Assembly (NCBI RefSeq): GCF_013348805.1
Contig: NZ_CP054690.1
Span: 62,001 to 126,000, forward strand
Origin: Rhodococcus sp. W8901
GTDB lineage: Bacteria > Actinomycetota > Actinomycetes > Mycobacteriales > Mycobacteriaceae
Reading direction: 5' to 3'
DNA: 64,000 bases
Below are positions 52,658 through 62,331 of the stretch, piece after piece. A program made the translations under genes and the position numbers. Numbering within the stretch: position 1 is the first letter of the stretch; every line of letters starts with the position of its first letter. The notes below the pieces were generated by a model. That model saw only the letters and a list, made by a program, of their open reading frames with translations, was not told the DNA's origin and did no database searches.

Positions 52658-55132
52658 TCAGGGGGACCCGTGAGTACTGCGGAGGATTCCCAACTCGACG
52701 AGGCGATCGACGGCCTCGATGCGGCGGGTGACCCCGAGTTTCTCGTAGATGTGTCGAACGTGGGTCTTCATCGTGTTCGCTGAGATCCACAGTTCGGCGG
52801 CCATTTCCTTGTTGGTGAGGCGGGTCGGGAGTAATGCGGCGACTGCGATCTCACGTTCACTCAACAGGGAGAATGGTTCGGCGTCTACGCGATTCAGCAG
52901 GTCGCGTGCGCGCCGGACCACTCGGCCGCTGGCTTCCGCACTCACGCCCGGATCGTCGACGATCGATCGGAGTATGTGGTCGATGCCAACCGTGTACTCG
53001 GAAATCGTCCGGTACAACCCCCATCGGTCCGCGATCTCGAGCGCCGCGATCGTCGACGCGGCCGCCTCGCGGGGTCTGTCTGCGCTCAACCATGCCCGGC
53101 CTAGATGTGTGAGCACTGTGTCGATCGGTTCGGGCGACTTCGCCAGTGTCGCAATGAGAGCAGGACCGTGTTCGACAGCGTTCTGCCGCAGGGCATATCG
53201 GAGTGCTGCCCGGGCTGCGCCGCCTGTAAATGGACCAATACCGCTACGCACTGCGTCAACCAGGTATTCGAAGGTGGCCCGAGCTCGGTGGTGGGCGCCC
53301 GAGTCGGTGTGCAGCGCAAGTGCATTCGCGGCCGTCCGCCGGTGTAGGGCGACGTCGTGGGCCGCGCGGACCGCGTCGATTGAGCCTAGTGTTGCTTCGA
53401 GAATGTGGGATGCGTCATCCCAGCGGCGCTCGGCGGCAGCACATTCGGCGAGCGTGAGCTCGATGCGTGCAACGATTGTGGGAAACTGCCCCTGGGCGGC
53501 GAGTGACCGGGCGTGTTCGAGTTCGGAGACAGCCCCGGCGAGGTCACCCGACTCGAGAGCGAGCGATCCGAGTGTAAAGTGTGCCTCCGCTGTTACGTGA
53601 GTGCCGCTGATGCCCAGGCGGGCGGCTTCGTTGATGGATTCGCGCGCGCGGAACTCCGCTGTCGCAGTGTCGCCGGAATCGAGTGCGAGTATCGCTGTGG
53701 CTGCCACGAATCGAACGGTCGAGATCGGGCTCGCTGCCATGTGTATGTCCCGATTGATCGAATCTGTCAGCGACCGAACCGAATCGAGATCGCCTTCCCA
53801 TAGGCGAACGTCGATCAACTGATTCGTCGAACGAACAGCAAGGTATGCGCGGCGACTGTCCGGGCAACCGACCAAAGTCGACAACAATAGGCGAGCGGAG
53901 GTCGCGGCGGCAGCCGATCGCTCGTGATCGAATCGACAACGGTGAGCGAAAGCGAGCGCTGCGTAGTATTCGATGATTTGATCGGTTTCAACCCAGCGGT
54001 GCGGATCTACCCGCGAGAGCATGTTTGCCGCTTCGTCGGTGAGGTCGTTCTGAATCAGCGTGTTCGCAAGTACAAGGATCGTCGAGGGGACGAGCTTTAC
54101 GCCTTCGGGCAACTTCTCGAAAGTTCGCAGTGCCGGCGCGGAGAGGCCCAGGGGCCCCGGGGCATTGACCCGCAGCATTCGCTGCACTTGAGCAATGACG
54201 TCTTCGGGTGCAGTACGAAGCATGTAATCGAAGGCGTCCTCCCACATGCCGTTGCGTTCGTACCAGAGTGAGGCGCGACGGAGAATCGTTGCGCTGTCGT
54301 CGATGTCGAGGACCTCGGGGTATTCGTTCAGTACTTCGCGGATGACCGGTGGCAAGTGGAACCACCCGCGGCGGTCGGGTGCTGCGAGAACCAATCCGTG
54401 GGATCGGCACAGCTCGCGGACCTTCCGGACAGCAGTCGGGTCGTCGAGAGCGTCCGTCGCGAGTTCGATATCGAATCTCTGCAGCTGACCGAGGATGGCG
54501 TACGCCCGAAGCTGCGGGTGCGGCAGGGCGTCGACGACCTCGGTACGGATGTACTCTTTGGCGTTCGACGCGAGCTTCGAGATGTCGGCATCGGGCGGCA
54601 TGCGCTCGGACATGTCGATGATCAGGTCGGTGACCGCCGGCCATCCACCGGTGTACTCACGCAGTAACGAGGCGTCCAGCGCATTCCGGTCGGGGAGTCG
54701 CGAAGCGATCAGGTTCGTGGTCTCGGCGTCGTCGAAAGTGAGATCGTCGAATCCGAGGACGGTGACCTCTCGGCGTCCGATACGTCGTTGTAGCCCGATT
54801 GCCGGCAGGCCTCGCCCGGCAACGATCACACCGAGACCTTGTGCAAGCAGTTCCGAGACCATCCGGTCCAGCGGTTCCGACGGGGGGACGTCGTCGAGGA
54901 TCACCACGGTGTCGGTGGAGGTGGGTTCTCGGTTGGTTCCCCACACGGCCCGCCGAGAGCTCGCCCAGTCGAGTAGGGCCGTAGTCTTTCCGGCGCCTGC
55001 CGGTGCGACGAGCACGACCAGTCGGGTCCTGGCAAGGGCGGCATCGAGTGCTTCACCGAATCGCACCCGAGCAACCGGCGGGTGGTCAGGGACGAGCTCT
55101 CGGAGTCCAGCGTCGGACTGCGACGAGGTCAC
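52658..55132 (-). CDS. Large ATP-binding LuxR (LAL/MalT-like) regulator
   Basis: 824-residue LAL-type activator. The N-terminal NTPase has Walker A VAPAGAGKTTALLDW (about residue 42-56) and Walker B VVILDDVPPS. The middle (~330-740) is helical with TPR-like repeats (EAHFTLGSLALESGDLAGAV). The C-terminal LuxR HTH (~760-824) is LSEREIAVAALLPTRLTNKE, NTMKTHVRHIYEKLGV. Such proteins bind an inducer in the central domain and activate nearby operons. It starts at GTG 55132, after an essentially perfect Shine-Dalgarno AAAGGAGGTGA. Divergent from the sulfatase and convergent with the importer, it is the likely activator of one or both. Confidence 0.9.
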   Translation of the reverse strand: MTSSQSDAGLRELVPDHPPVARVRFGEALDAALARTRLVVLVAPAGAGKTTALLDWASSRRAVWGTNREPTSTDTVVILDDVPPSEPLDRMVSELLAQGLGVIVAGRGLPAIGLQRRIGRREVTVLGFDDLTFDDAETTNLIASRLPDRNALDASLLREYTGGWPAVTDLIIDMSERMPPDADISKLASNAKEYIRTEVVDALPHPQLRAYAILGQLQRFDIELATDALDDPTAVRKVRELCRSHGLVLAAPDRRGWFHLPPVIREVLNEYPEVLDIDDSATILRRASLWYERNGMWEDAFDYMLRTAPEDVIAQVQRMLRVNAPGPLGLSAPALRTFEKLPEGVKLVPSTILVLANTLIQNDLTDEAANMLSRVDPHRWVETDQIIEYYAALAFAHRCRFDHERSAAAATSARLLLSTLVGCPDSRRAYLAVRSTNQLIDVRLWEGDLDSVRSLTDSINRDIHMAASPISTVRFVAATAILALDSGDTATAEFRARESINEAARLGISGTHVTAEAHFTLGSLALESGDLAGAVSELEHARSLAAQGQFPTIVARIELTLAECAAAERRWDDASHILEATLGSIDAVRAAHDVALHRRTAANALALHTDSGAHHRARATFEYLVDAVRSGIGPFTGGAARAALRYALRQNAVEHGPALIATLAKSPEPIDTVLTHLGRAWLSADRPREAAASTIAALEIADRWGLYRTISEYTVGIDHILRSIVDDPGVSAEASGRVVRRARDLLNRVDAEPFSLLSEREIAVAALLPTRLTNKEMAAELWISANTMKTHVRHIYEKLGVTRRIEAVDRLVELGILRSTHGSP

Positions 55133-55191
55133 CTGGAATCACCTCCTTTGGTTGATCCCCGAAGGGGGGGTCGAGAATCACAGTAGTTATT

Positions 55192-57573
55192 ATGGCAAAA
55201 CACTTGACAACAGCTTCTGGCGGCTTCGACGGGCTCGATGAGCGTGGCGTCCCGTCGTTCGCCCGGGGGTACGAGAAGCACCCGGGCAAGATCGGCCGGA
55301 CGACGGCGGAGTCCGAGCGGGCGTGGCCGCGTGAGCGTCGTGCACCCGAGGGGGCACCGAACGTCGTTCTGATTCTCCTGGACGACATGGGGTACAGCGA
55401 CATCGCCCCATTCGGTTCGGAAATCGCGACGCCGAACCTGGACCGACTGGCCAACACCGGGGTTCGTCTCACGAACTATCACACGACTCCAGTCTGCTCA
55501 CCGGCACGCGCGGCGATCATGACCGGTTTGAATCCCCACCGCGCCGGATTCGCGGGGGTCGCGAACTCCGATCCGGGATTCCCGGGAACGCGGCTCGAAC
55601 TGGACGAGGACGTCCTGGCTATGCCGGAGATCCTCCGTTCGCACGGGTATGCGACGTTCGCCCTGGGAAAGTGGCATCTCACGCGTGACGCTCTGATGAA
55701 CGACGCCGGGGACCGGTCGACATGGCCGGTCCAGCGTGGATTCGACCGCTACTACGGCACGACCGAGGGATGCAACAGCTTCTTCCATCCCAATCGTTTG
55801 GTCGTAGACAACAGTCCGGTGGATATGGGCGACGTTCCCGACGACTACTACTTGACCGACGACCTGACCGACCAGGCTGTGGGAATGATCAAGGGCCTGC
55901 GCGCCAACGATTCCCGTAAACCGTTCTTCATGTACTTCGCTCATCACGCGATGCACGGACCGTTGGGTGTCAAGGCCGACGATCTCGCGAAATACCGTGG
56001 CCGCTATGACGTCGGCTGGGACGAGATCCGCAAGCAGCGTCACGCGCGGCAGCTCGAGGACGGGATCTTCCCCGAAGGGACGCCACTACCTCCGCGGGAC
56101 GTCGGGGCGGCGCGGTTCGACGTCGAGGCTTGGGATTCGCTGCCCGCCGAGGAACGCGAGGTCTATGCGCGGTACATGGAGGTGTACGCGGCCATGGTCG
56201 ACAACGTCGATCAGAGTCTCGGCCGCATCATGGACACCCTCGAGGAACTCGACGAGTTGGACAACACCATCATCGTCTTCACCTCCGACAACGGCGGCAC
56301 CATGGAGGGCGGGACGGAGGGCACACGCAGCTACATGAGTCGGTTCGTCCACATCCACGGAATAACGCCGGACTGGGAGCGAGACGTCGAGCGTGACCTC
56401 TCGCTCATCGGCGGTCCGCAGACGATGGTTCACTACCCGCGTGGGTGGGGCATGGCGTCGAACACCCCGTTCCGCTTCTACAAGGGACAGACGTTTGCCG
56501 GCGGGGTACGTGTGCCGTTCTTGATGTCGTGGCCGGAGGGACTGCGTCGTGACGATGGAGACAACGGAATTCGAGGGCAATACCAGTACGTGACCGACGT
56601 GCTGCCCACCTTGCTCGACATGATCGGGGTCAAAACACCGGGCGTGCGCCACGGGCAGCCCACCAAGTCGATCGACGGATACAGTTTCGGTCCTGTTCTC
56701 TGGGACGGCGACGCACTCAGTACCCACACCGAGCAGTACGCGGAATACGGCGGAAGCCGTGGGTTCTACCGGGACGGCTGGAAGATTCTGACCGCTCACG
56801 CCCCCGGGACCCCGTTCACCGACGCGGAGTGGGAGCTGTACCACGTTGCGGTCGATCCCAACGAGATGAACAACCTAGCGGAGTCCGAGCCGGAGAAGCT
56901 CGCCGAACTGGCCGCCGCCTGGGAGCGCGCGGCCTGGGAGAACACGGTCTTCCCGCTGCCAAGTCTCGGACATCTCGAGACATCGATCCGACGACCTGCC
57001 GAACGCGAGTTCGAGAAACCGGTCAGGATTCTCCCGGGCACGCCGAAACTCGAACGCTACCGCTCGAGCCAGCTGATCTATCTGCGTTCGTTCGATGTGG
57101 AAATCGACGTGAACTACTACCACGGTGACCAGGGAATCCTGGTCGCGCACGGTGACCAGGGTGGAGGCTACGCCGTCTACATCGAGAACGGTCGTGTCGC
57201 GTTGGCGTACAACGAGTATGGGCGCATGCACGACGTTGTCGCCGACGAGGAGCTTCGTCAGGGCCCGACGACCCTGCGGTTGTCCGCGGTAGCACTGCCC
57301 GACTTCCGGTGGTCGTTCACCCTGTCGGACGGCGACCGCGAACTCGCGACGATCGATTCGGTGATGATGTTGCTCGGGATGGCACCGTTCAGCGGAATCG
57401 ACGTGGGGGTCAACCGATCCGGGCCCGTGCACTGGGGTATCCACGAGCGCCACCGGACCTTCCCGTACTCCGGTGACCTCCGATCGGTGACATATCTGCC
57501 GGGCCGATCCGCGGACTACGATCCCGCGTTGATCCTTGAAGCGGAGCGCAACGCCGCTGCTGCATTCGACTGA
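55192..57573 (+). CDS. Arylsulfatase (formylglycine-dependent, cytoplasmic)
   Basis: 793-residue type I sulfatase that hydrolyses a sulfate ester to alcohol and sulfate. The formylglycine site is C102-S-P-A-R106 (TTPVCSPARAAIMTG), matured by an FGE encoded elsewhere. Metal-binding blocks are VVLILLDDMGYSD, ALGKWHL and VFTSDNGGTMEGG. The C-terminal ~200 residues add a beta-rich domain seen in the long PdsA/arylsulfatase group. There is no signal peptide, so it acts in the cytoplasm on imported substrate. The ATG at 55192 has no clear ribosome-binding site and lies only 59 bases from the divergent LAL start, so a later start is possible. Confidence 0.9.
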   Translation: MAKHLTTASGGFDGLDERGVPSFARGYEKHPGKIGRTTAESERAWPRERRAPEGAPNVVLILLDDMGYSDIAPFGSEIATPNLDRLANTGVRLTNYHTTPVCSPARAAIMTGLNPHRAGFAGVANSDPGFPGTRLELDEDVLAMPEILRSHGYATFALGKWHLTRDALMNDAGDRSTWPVQRGFDRYYGTTEGCNSFFHPNRLVVDNSPVDMGDVPDDYYLTDDLTDQAVGMIKGLRANDSRKPFFMYFAHHAMHGPLGVKADDLAKYRGRYDVGWDEIRKQRHARQLEDGIFPEGTPLPPRDVGAARFDVEAWDSLPAEEREVYARYMEVYAAMVDNVDQSLGRIMDTLEELDELDNTIIVFTSDNGGTMEGGTEGTRSYMSRFVHIHGITPDWERDVERDLSLIGGPQTMVHYPRGWGMASNTPFRFYKGQTFAGGVRVPFLMSWPEGLRRDDGDNGIRGQYQYVTDVLPTLLDMIGVKTPGVRHGQPTKSIDGYSFGPVLWDGDALSTHTEQYAEYGGSRGFYRDGWKILTAHAPGTPFTDAEWELYHVAVDPNEMNNLAESEPEKLAELAAAWERAAWENTVFPLPSLGHLETSIRRPAEREFEKPVRILPGTPKLERYRSSQLIYLRSFDVEIDVNYYHGDQGILVAHGDQGGGYAVYIENGRVALAYNEYGRMHDVVADEELRQGPTTLRLSAVALPDFRWSFTLSDGDRELATIDSVMMLLGMAPFSGIDVGVNRSGPVHWGIHERHRTFPYSGDLRSVTYLPGRSADYDPALILEAERNAAAAFD

Positions 57574-57579
57574 TCGACG

Positions 57580-57620
57580 GACGACGCTGCCCTCCCGCTG
57601 GAAGGGAGGGCAGCGTCGTC
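57580..57620 (+). terminator. Terminator after the sulfatase gene
   Basis: A perfect 17-bp stem (57580-57596 with 57604-57620) with a 7-base loop begins 6 bases past the stop codon. A convergent gene follows, so it may serve both strands. No long T-tract. Confidence 0.85.
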
Positions 57621-57664
57621 GCTTTCGTGCAACCCGCCTGGCCGGTACAACCTGGTTGGCTCGA

Positions 57665-57961
57665 TCACAGGCCCGGGTCGACGGTTCCCGTCACGAGTGA
57701 CGGCGAAGCGGCGAGGAGCGGACCGAGATCGGTGATGGCCCCCTCGCCGGCCCGGAACTTGCGATACGCGGCATCGTGCTCGGCTGATTCCCAGGTCTCG
57801 ACGAAACGCCAGGTATTGGGATCTCTACCGTCGATAACCGACTTCACACTCACGCAGCCGGGGAATCCACGAGTCTCGCCGAGTACCCGTGTCATCACCT
57901 CGCGCGCCTTGTCCAGGGATTCCGGCTTGAAGGTCAACTCCAGTACTGCGATCAATTCCAT
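57665..57961 (-). CDS. Antibiotic biosynthesis monooxygenase (ABM)-domain protein
   Basis: 98-residue ABM-fold protein (MELIAVLELTFKPES, GFPGCVSVKSVIDGR, WRFVETWESAEHDAAYRKF). It is paralogous to the gene at 7574-7867 in fold only. Such small dimeric proteins may be cofactor-free oxygenases. It is the downstream gene of the acyl-CoA dehydrogenase on the same strand (99-base gap), so it is plausibly part of that catabolic unit. Confidence 0.8.
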   Translation of the reverse strand: MELIAVLELTFKPESLDKAREVMTRVLGETRGFPGCVSVKSVIDGRDPNTWRFVETWESAEHDAAYRKFRAGEGAITDLGPLLAASPSLVTGTVDPGL

Positions 57962-58060
57962 GTCAACTCCTCGGTAGTGGGGCGAATGATGTGTCTGCGA
58001 TTCGCAGACAGGTCGGTCCGACTGCTCTAGGACCTCGTCGATCGGTTCGGGGCGTCCGTG

Positions 58061-59218
<1,158 letters not shown>

Positions 59219-59256
59219 TCCGTCTCCTTGGCGGGTTCATGGGCGGACAGACACCT

Positions 59257-59272
59257 GCACACCCGGGTGTGC
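59257..59272. promoter_or_regulatory. 16-bp perfect palindrome between thiolase and dehydrogenase genes
   Basis: GCACACCCGGGTGTGC, flanked by outer repeats CACCTGC (59252-59258) and GCAGGTG (59281-59287), lies in the 83-base gap. It could be an operator for the dehydrogenase gene or an intercistronic hairpin. Confidence 0.45.
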
Positions 59273-59301
59273 CCGAGTGCGCAGGTGAGTTGTTCTGTGT
59301 G

Positions 59302-60495
59302 TCAGAGGCGTTCGATGATGGTGGCGTTGGCCATGCCGGCGCCTTCGCACATGGTCTGCAGGCCGTAGCGTCCGCCGGTGGCCTCGAGGTGGTTGACGAG
59401 GGTGGTGAGCAGGCGGGTGCCGGAGGAGCCGAGGGCGTGGCCGAGGGCGATGGCGCCGCCGCGGGGGTTGAGCTTGGCGGGGTCGGCGCGGAATTCGTGT
59501 GCCCACATCAGCGGGACGGGGGCGAAGGCCTCGTTGACCTCGTAGGCGTCGATGTCGTCGATGCTCAGGCCCGACTTGGCGAGGACCTTGTGGGTGGCGG
59601 GGATCGGGGCGGTGAGCATGAACATCGGGTCGTCGCCGGCGACGGAGAACGAGTGGAACCGGGCGCGCGGGGTGAGTCCCAGCTTGGATGCCATCTCCTC
59701 GCTCATGATCAGGACCGCGGAGGCGCCGTCGGTGAACGGCGAGGAGTTGCCGGGAGTGATGTGCCACTGCGCTTCCGGGAACCGCTGCGAGAACTCGTCG
59801 CTGCGGAACGCGGACTTCAGGGCGCCCAGTCCGTCGGCGGTGGTGGAGGCGCGCACGGTCTCGTCGACGGTGTGGGAGACGGTCTCACCGGCGGCGTTCT
59901 GCACGTCGATGGGGACGATCTCCTTGTCGAACAGGCCGTTCGCGGCCGCTGCGGCGGCGCGTCGGTGGGATTCGGCGGAGTACGCGTCGAGGGTCTCGCG
60001 GTCGAGCTTCCACTTCGCGGCGATCAGTTCGGCCGAAATGCCCTGGTGGATCAGCCCTTCCGGGTACCGGGCGGCGATGCCGGGGCCGGCGGTGTCCTGG
60101 CCGATGGGAGAGGTTCCCATGGGGATGCGGCTCATCGATTCGACACCGCAGGCGATGACGATGTCGTAGGCGCCGGCGATGACGCCCTGTGCGGCGAAGT
60201 GCGCGGCCTGCTGGCTCGATCCGCACTGGCGGTCGATGGTGGTGGCGGGCACCGATTCGGGGAACCCGGCGGAGAGCAGCGCGGTGCGGGTGATGTTGAG
60301 TGCCTGTTCGCCGACCTGCTGGACGCAGCCGCCGATGACGTCGTCGACGAGGACGGGGTCGAGGTCGTTACGGTCGATGATCGAGCGTAGGACTTCGGCG
60401 AGGAGTTCGACGGGGTGGGTGCCGGCGAGGGCGCCGCCCTTCTTTCCCTTGCCGGATGCGAGGCGGACGGCGTCGACGATGACTGCGTTCGTCAT
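59302..60495 (-). CDS. Thiolase (acetyl-CoA C-acyltransferase)
   Basis: 397-residue degradative-type thiolase that cleaves a 3-ketoacyl-CoA with CoA. The catalytic residues are C91 (DRQCGSSQQA), H353 (ALGHALGSSG) and C383 (MCEGAGMANA); the NEAF motif is present in YEVNEAFAPVP. Length and motifs match actinobacterial FadA-type thiolases. Together with the hydratase upstream (70-base gap, same strand) and the acyl-CoA dehydrogenase downstream it supplies three beta-oxidation steps; a 3-hydroxyacyl-CoA dehydrogenase is not present in the window. Confidence 0.93.
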   Translation of the reverse strand: MTNAVIVDAVRLASGKGKKGGALAGTHPVELLAEVLRSIIDRNDLDPVLVDDVIGGCVQQVGEQALNITRTALLSAGFPESVPATTIDRQCGSSQQAAHFAAQGVIAGAYDIVIACGVESMSRIPMGTSPIGQDTAGPGIAARYPEGLIHQGISAELIAAKWKLDRETLDAYSAESHRRAAAAAANGLFDKEIVPIDVQNAAGETVSHTVDETVRASTTADGLGALKSAFRSDEFSQRFPEAQWHITPGNSSPFTDGASAVLIMSEEMASKLGLTPRARFHSFSVAGDDPMFMLTAPIPATHKVLAKSGLSIDDIDAYEVNEAFAPVPLMWAHEFRADPAKLNPRGGAIALGHALGSSGTRLLTTLVNHLEATGGRYGLQTMCEGAGMANATIIERL

Positions 60496-60565
60496 GGGTG
60501 TTCCTTTCGAAATCAGTGGTGACCGGCGAGGTGGGGAGAAGGTCGCCGATACGGGTTGCGTGAGG

Positions 60566-61366
60566 TCAGCGGCCCTGCCAGACCGGTGGGCGCTTCTCGG
60601 CGAAGGCCTTCGGTCCTTCCTGCGCGTCGGCGCTGGTGAACACGATTTCCATGGCCTTGGCGTTCTGGTCCCACACGTCCTGTTCCCAGTCGGAGTAGGC
60701 GGCGGTGTGGTGGATCATGGCCTTCGATTCCCGCACCGCGAGCGGTGCGTTCGCGGCGATCTTCGCGGCGAGTTCGAGGGCGACCTCGAGCGCGGTGCCG
60801 GCGGGTGCGACGCGGTTGACCAGACCCAGGTTCAGGCCGTCGACCGCGGTGATGGGTGCGCCGGTGAGCGCGAGTTCGAGGGCGATCTTGCGGGGGATCT
60901 GCTGCTGCATACGGATCACACCACCGGCCGCGGCGAACAACCCGCGCGTGACCTCGGGCAGGCCGAGTTGGGCGTGTTCGTCGACGACCGACAGGTCCGA
61001 CGCCAGGACCAGTTCGGTGCCGCCGCCGAGCGCGAAACCGTTGACCGCGGCGATGGTCGGCTTGCTGATCCAGTGCTGGGCGTAGCCGGCGAAACCCCAC
61101 TCGGGGTGGCCGTCGGCCTCGAGCGGGGCGCCGCTGCCCAGTGCCTTGAGGTCCGCGCCCGCGCAGAAGGCGCGTCCGGCGCCGGTGAGAACGATGACCC
61201 GCACCTCGTCGTCCGCGTCGGCCTGCTCGAGCAGCGTCCCCACGGCCGTGGAGAGTGCCGCATTGACCGCGTTCAGTGCCCGCGGGCGGTTGAGGGTGAT
61301 GATCGCGACACTGCCGCGACGCTCGTACAGCGCGGCGGGCTCGGTGCCGGTCGGCTCGTCGGCCAT
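60566..61366 (-). CDS. Enoyl-CoA hydratase
   Basis: 266-residue crotonase-family hydratase. Unlike the crotonase at 18838, both catalytic glutamates are in place: GFALGGGTELVLASD and AQLGLPEVTRGLF. Oxyanion-hole block: GAGRAFCAGADLKAL. It adds water to a trans-2-enoyl-CoA. The ATG at 61366 has GGAGG four bases upstream; a longer frame starts at 61390 but would overlap the palindrome at 61388-61425. That palindrome in its promoter is a strong candidate operator for the hydratase/thiolase unit. Confidence 0.92.
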   Translation of the reverse strand: MADEPTGTEPAALYERRGSVAIITLNRPRALNAVNAALSTAVGTLLEQADADDEVRVIVLTGAGRAFCAGADLKALGSGAPLEADGHPEWGFAGYAQHWISKPTIAAVNGFALGGGTELVLASDLSVVDEHAQLGLPEVTRGLFAAAGGVIRMQQQIPRKIALELALTGAPITAVDGLNLGLVNRVAPAGTALEVALELAAKIAANAPLAVRESKAMIHHTAAYSDWEQDVWDQNAKAMEIVFTSADAQEGPKAFAEKRPPVWQGR

Positions 61367-61387
61367 GCGGCCTCCTTCATCGAAGAA

Positions 61388-61425
61388 CATGATAGCTATT
61401 TAGCGCTCGCTAAATAGCTATCATG
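61388..61425. promoter_or_regulatory. AT-rich 38-bp palindrome upstream of the hydratase operon
   Basis: 18-base arms (61388-61405 and 61408-61425) are perfectly complementary with a 2-base centre: CATGATAGCTATTTAGCG and its complement. It sits 22 bases upstream of the hydratase start, in a locally AT-rich island. It has the look of a double TetR-type operator. Confidence 0.7.
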
Positions 61426-61562
61426 GTGAGGCTGGCTGGTCAACGCCTGCATCGTCCGCGGTGCTGATTGACTTCGACCTCTTCGCTTCCCTGGAACGAA
61501 TCCGCCTCCGGCTCAGAGAACCCTTGCGGCCTCGAGGCGCAACCAACCGAAGGGATCTCGAA

Positions 61563-61857
61563 GTGAGCACGATCGGCTCCGGTGTCCTCACCTCTCTCGA
61601 CGGAGGCATCCTGCGCATCACGATCGACTGCGCCGCCAGCATGAACGCTGTCCTCACCGAAACTCTCGATGCAATTGCCGAAGCATTCGAGACCTACTCC
61701 ATGGATCCCGACGTGCGGGTCGCCGTCCTCACCGGTGCGGGGCGATCGTTCTCTACCGGCGGGAGCGAGCCGGCCGGCTCGAGCTGCTCGGCACGCGAGA
61801 CTTCGCCGAGTCAACGCGTTCCGCGACAAGCGACCGCCGAACTTCGGCAACCACTGA
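61563..61857 (+). pseudogene. Internally deleted enoyl-CoA hydratase remnant
   Basis: A GTG at 61563 with AAGGGA upstream opens a crotonase N-terminus (GVLTSLDGGILRITIDCAAS, then VRVAVLTGAGRSFSTGG). After the oxyanion-hole start the homology breaks at about 61765. The sequence resumes, with a frame change, at the family's C-terminal end (LELLGTRDFAES, then VNAFRDKRPPNFGNH and a stop at 61857). About 150 residues containing the active site are missing. Confidence 0.75.
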
Positions 61858-61886
61858 TCCGGAATCGACATCAAGGGCAAAGAGTG

Positions 61887-61946
61887 ACAGCCCCGTTGGT
61901 CGACCTCGACGCTGATTCGGCGGGCCAGATCTACCAACGGGGCTGT
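61887..61946. terminator. Inverted repeat between convergent gene ends
   Basis: 14-base perfect arms ACAGCCCCGTTGGT (61887-61900) and complement (61933-61946) enclose a 32-base loop; TTTGTT follows on the plus strand. It separates the hydratase remnant from the convergent SnoaL-like gene. Confidence 0.6.
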
Positions 61947-61950
61947 TTGT

Positions 61951-62331
61951 TCAGTTCTTCGCCGCCGCGAGTCGCACGTTGAGCGGTCCGGGGTCGACGT
62001 ACTCGTCGATCCGGTGAATGTGCTTGTCGTCGCAGTAGACCCGTAGCATCGCGGGCATACGCAGACCCTGTGCGACCCCGTTGAGTTCCACCACATGCTG
62101 CTGCACGAACCCGTCGTCGAGTAGCAGCCGTCGGATCTGTACGTACTCGAGCGGGCCGGCCTTGCGGGCCAGCCACGAGAGCGTGCGGATGCTCTCGTCA
62201 CGTGTCTGCTCGATGTCGTCGTAGTTGTGCCAGACGACTACATCGGGGCTGTACAAGGTCTCGAGCGTGGCGACATCGGCAGCGGTGACTGCGGCGAAGA
62301 ACTTGTCCGCGACATCGCCGATCGCGTTCAT
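61951..62331 (-). CDS. SnoaL/NTF2-like protein
   Basis: 126-residue NTF2-fold protein (ADKFFAAVTAADVATLETLY, VVVWHNYDDIEQTRDE, HRIDEYVDPGPL). The cone-shaped fold serves as isomerase, hydrolase or dehydratase on steroid-, polyketide- or terpene-like substrates. The ATG at 62331 overlaps the stop of the SMP-30 gene as ATGA, so both are translated from one message. Catalytic residues cannot be assigned with confidence. Confidence 0.8.
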   Translation of the reverse strand: MNAIGDVADKFFAAVTAADVATLETLYSPDVVVWHNYDDIEQTRDESIRTLSWLARKAGPLEYVQIRRLLLDDGFVQQHVVELNGVAQGLRMPAMLRVYCDDKHIHRIDEYVDPGPLNVRLAAAKN

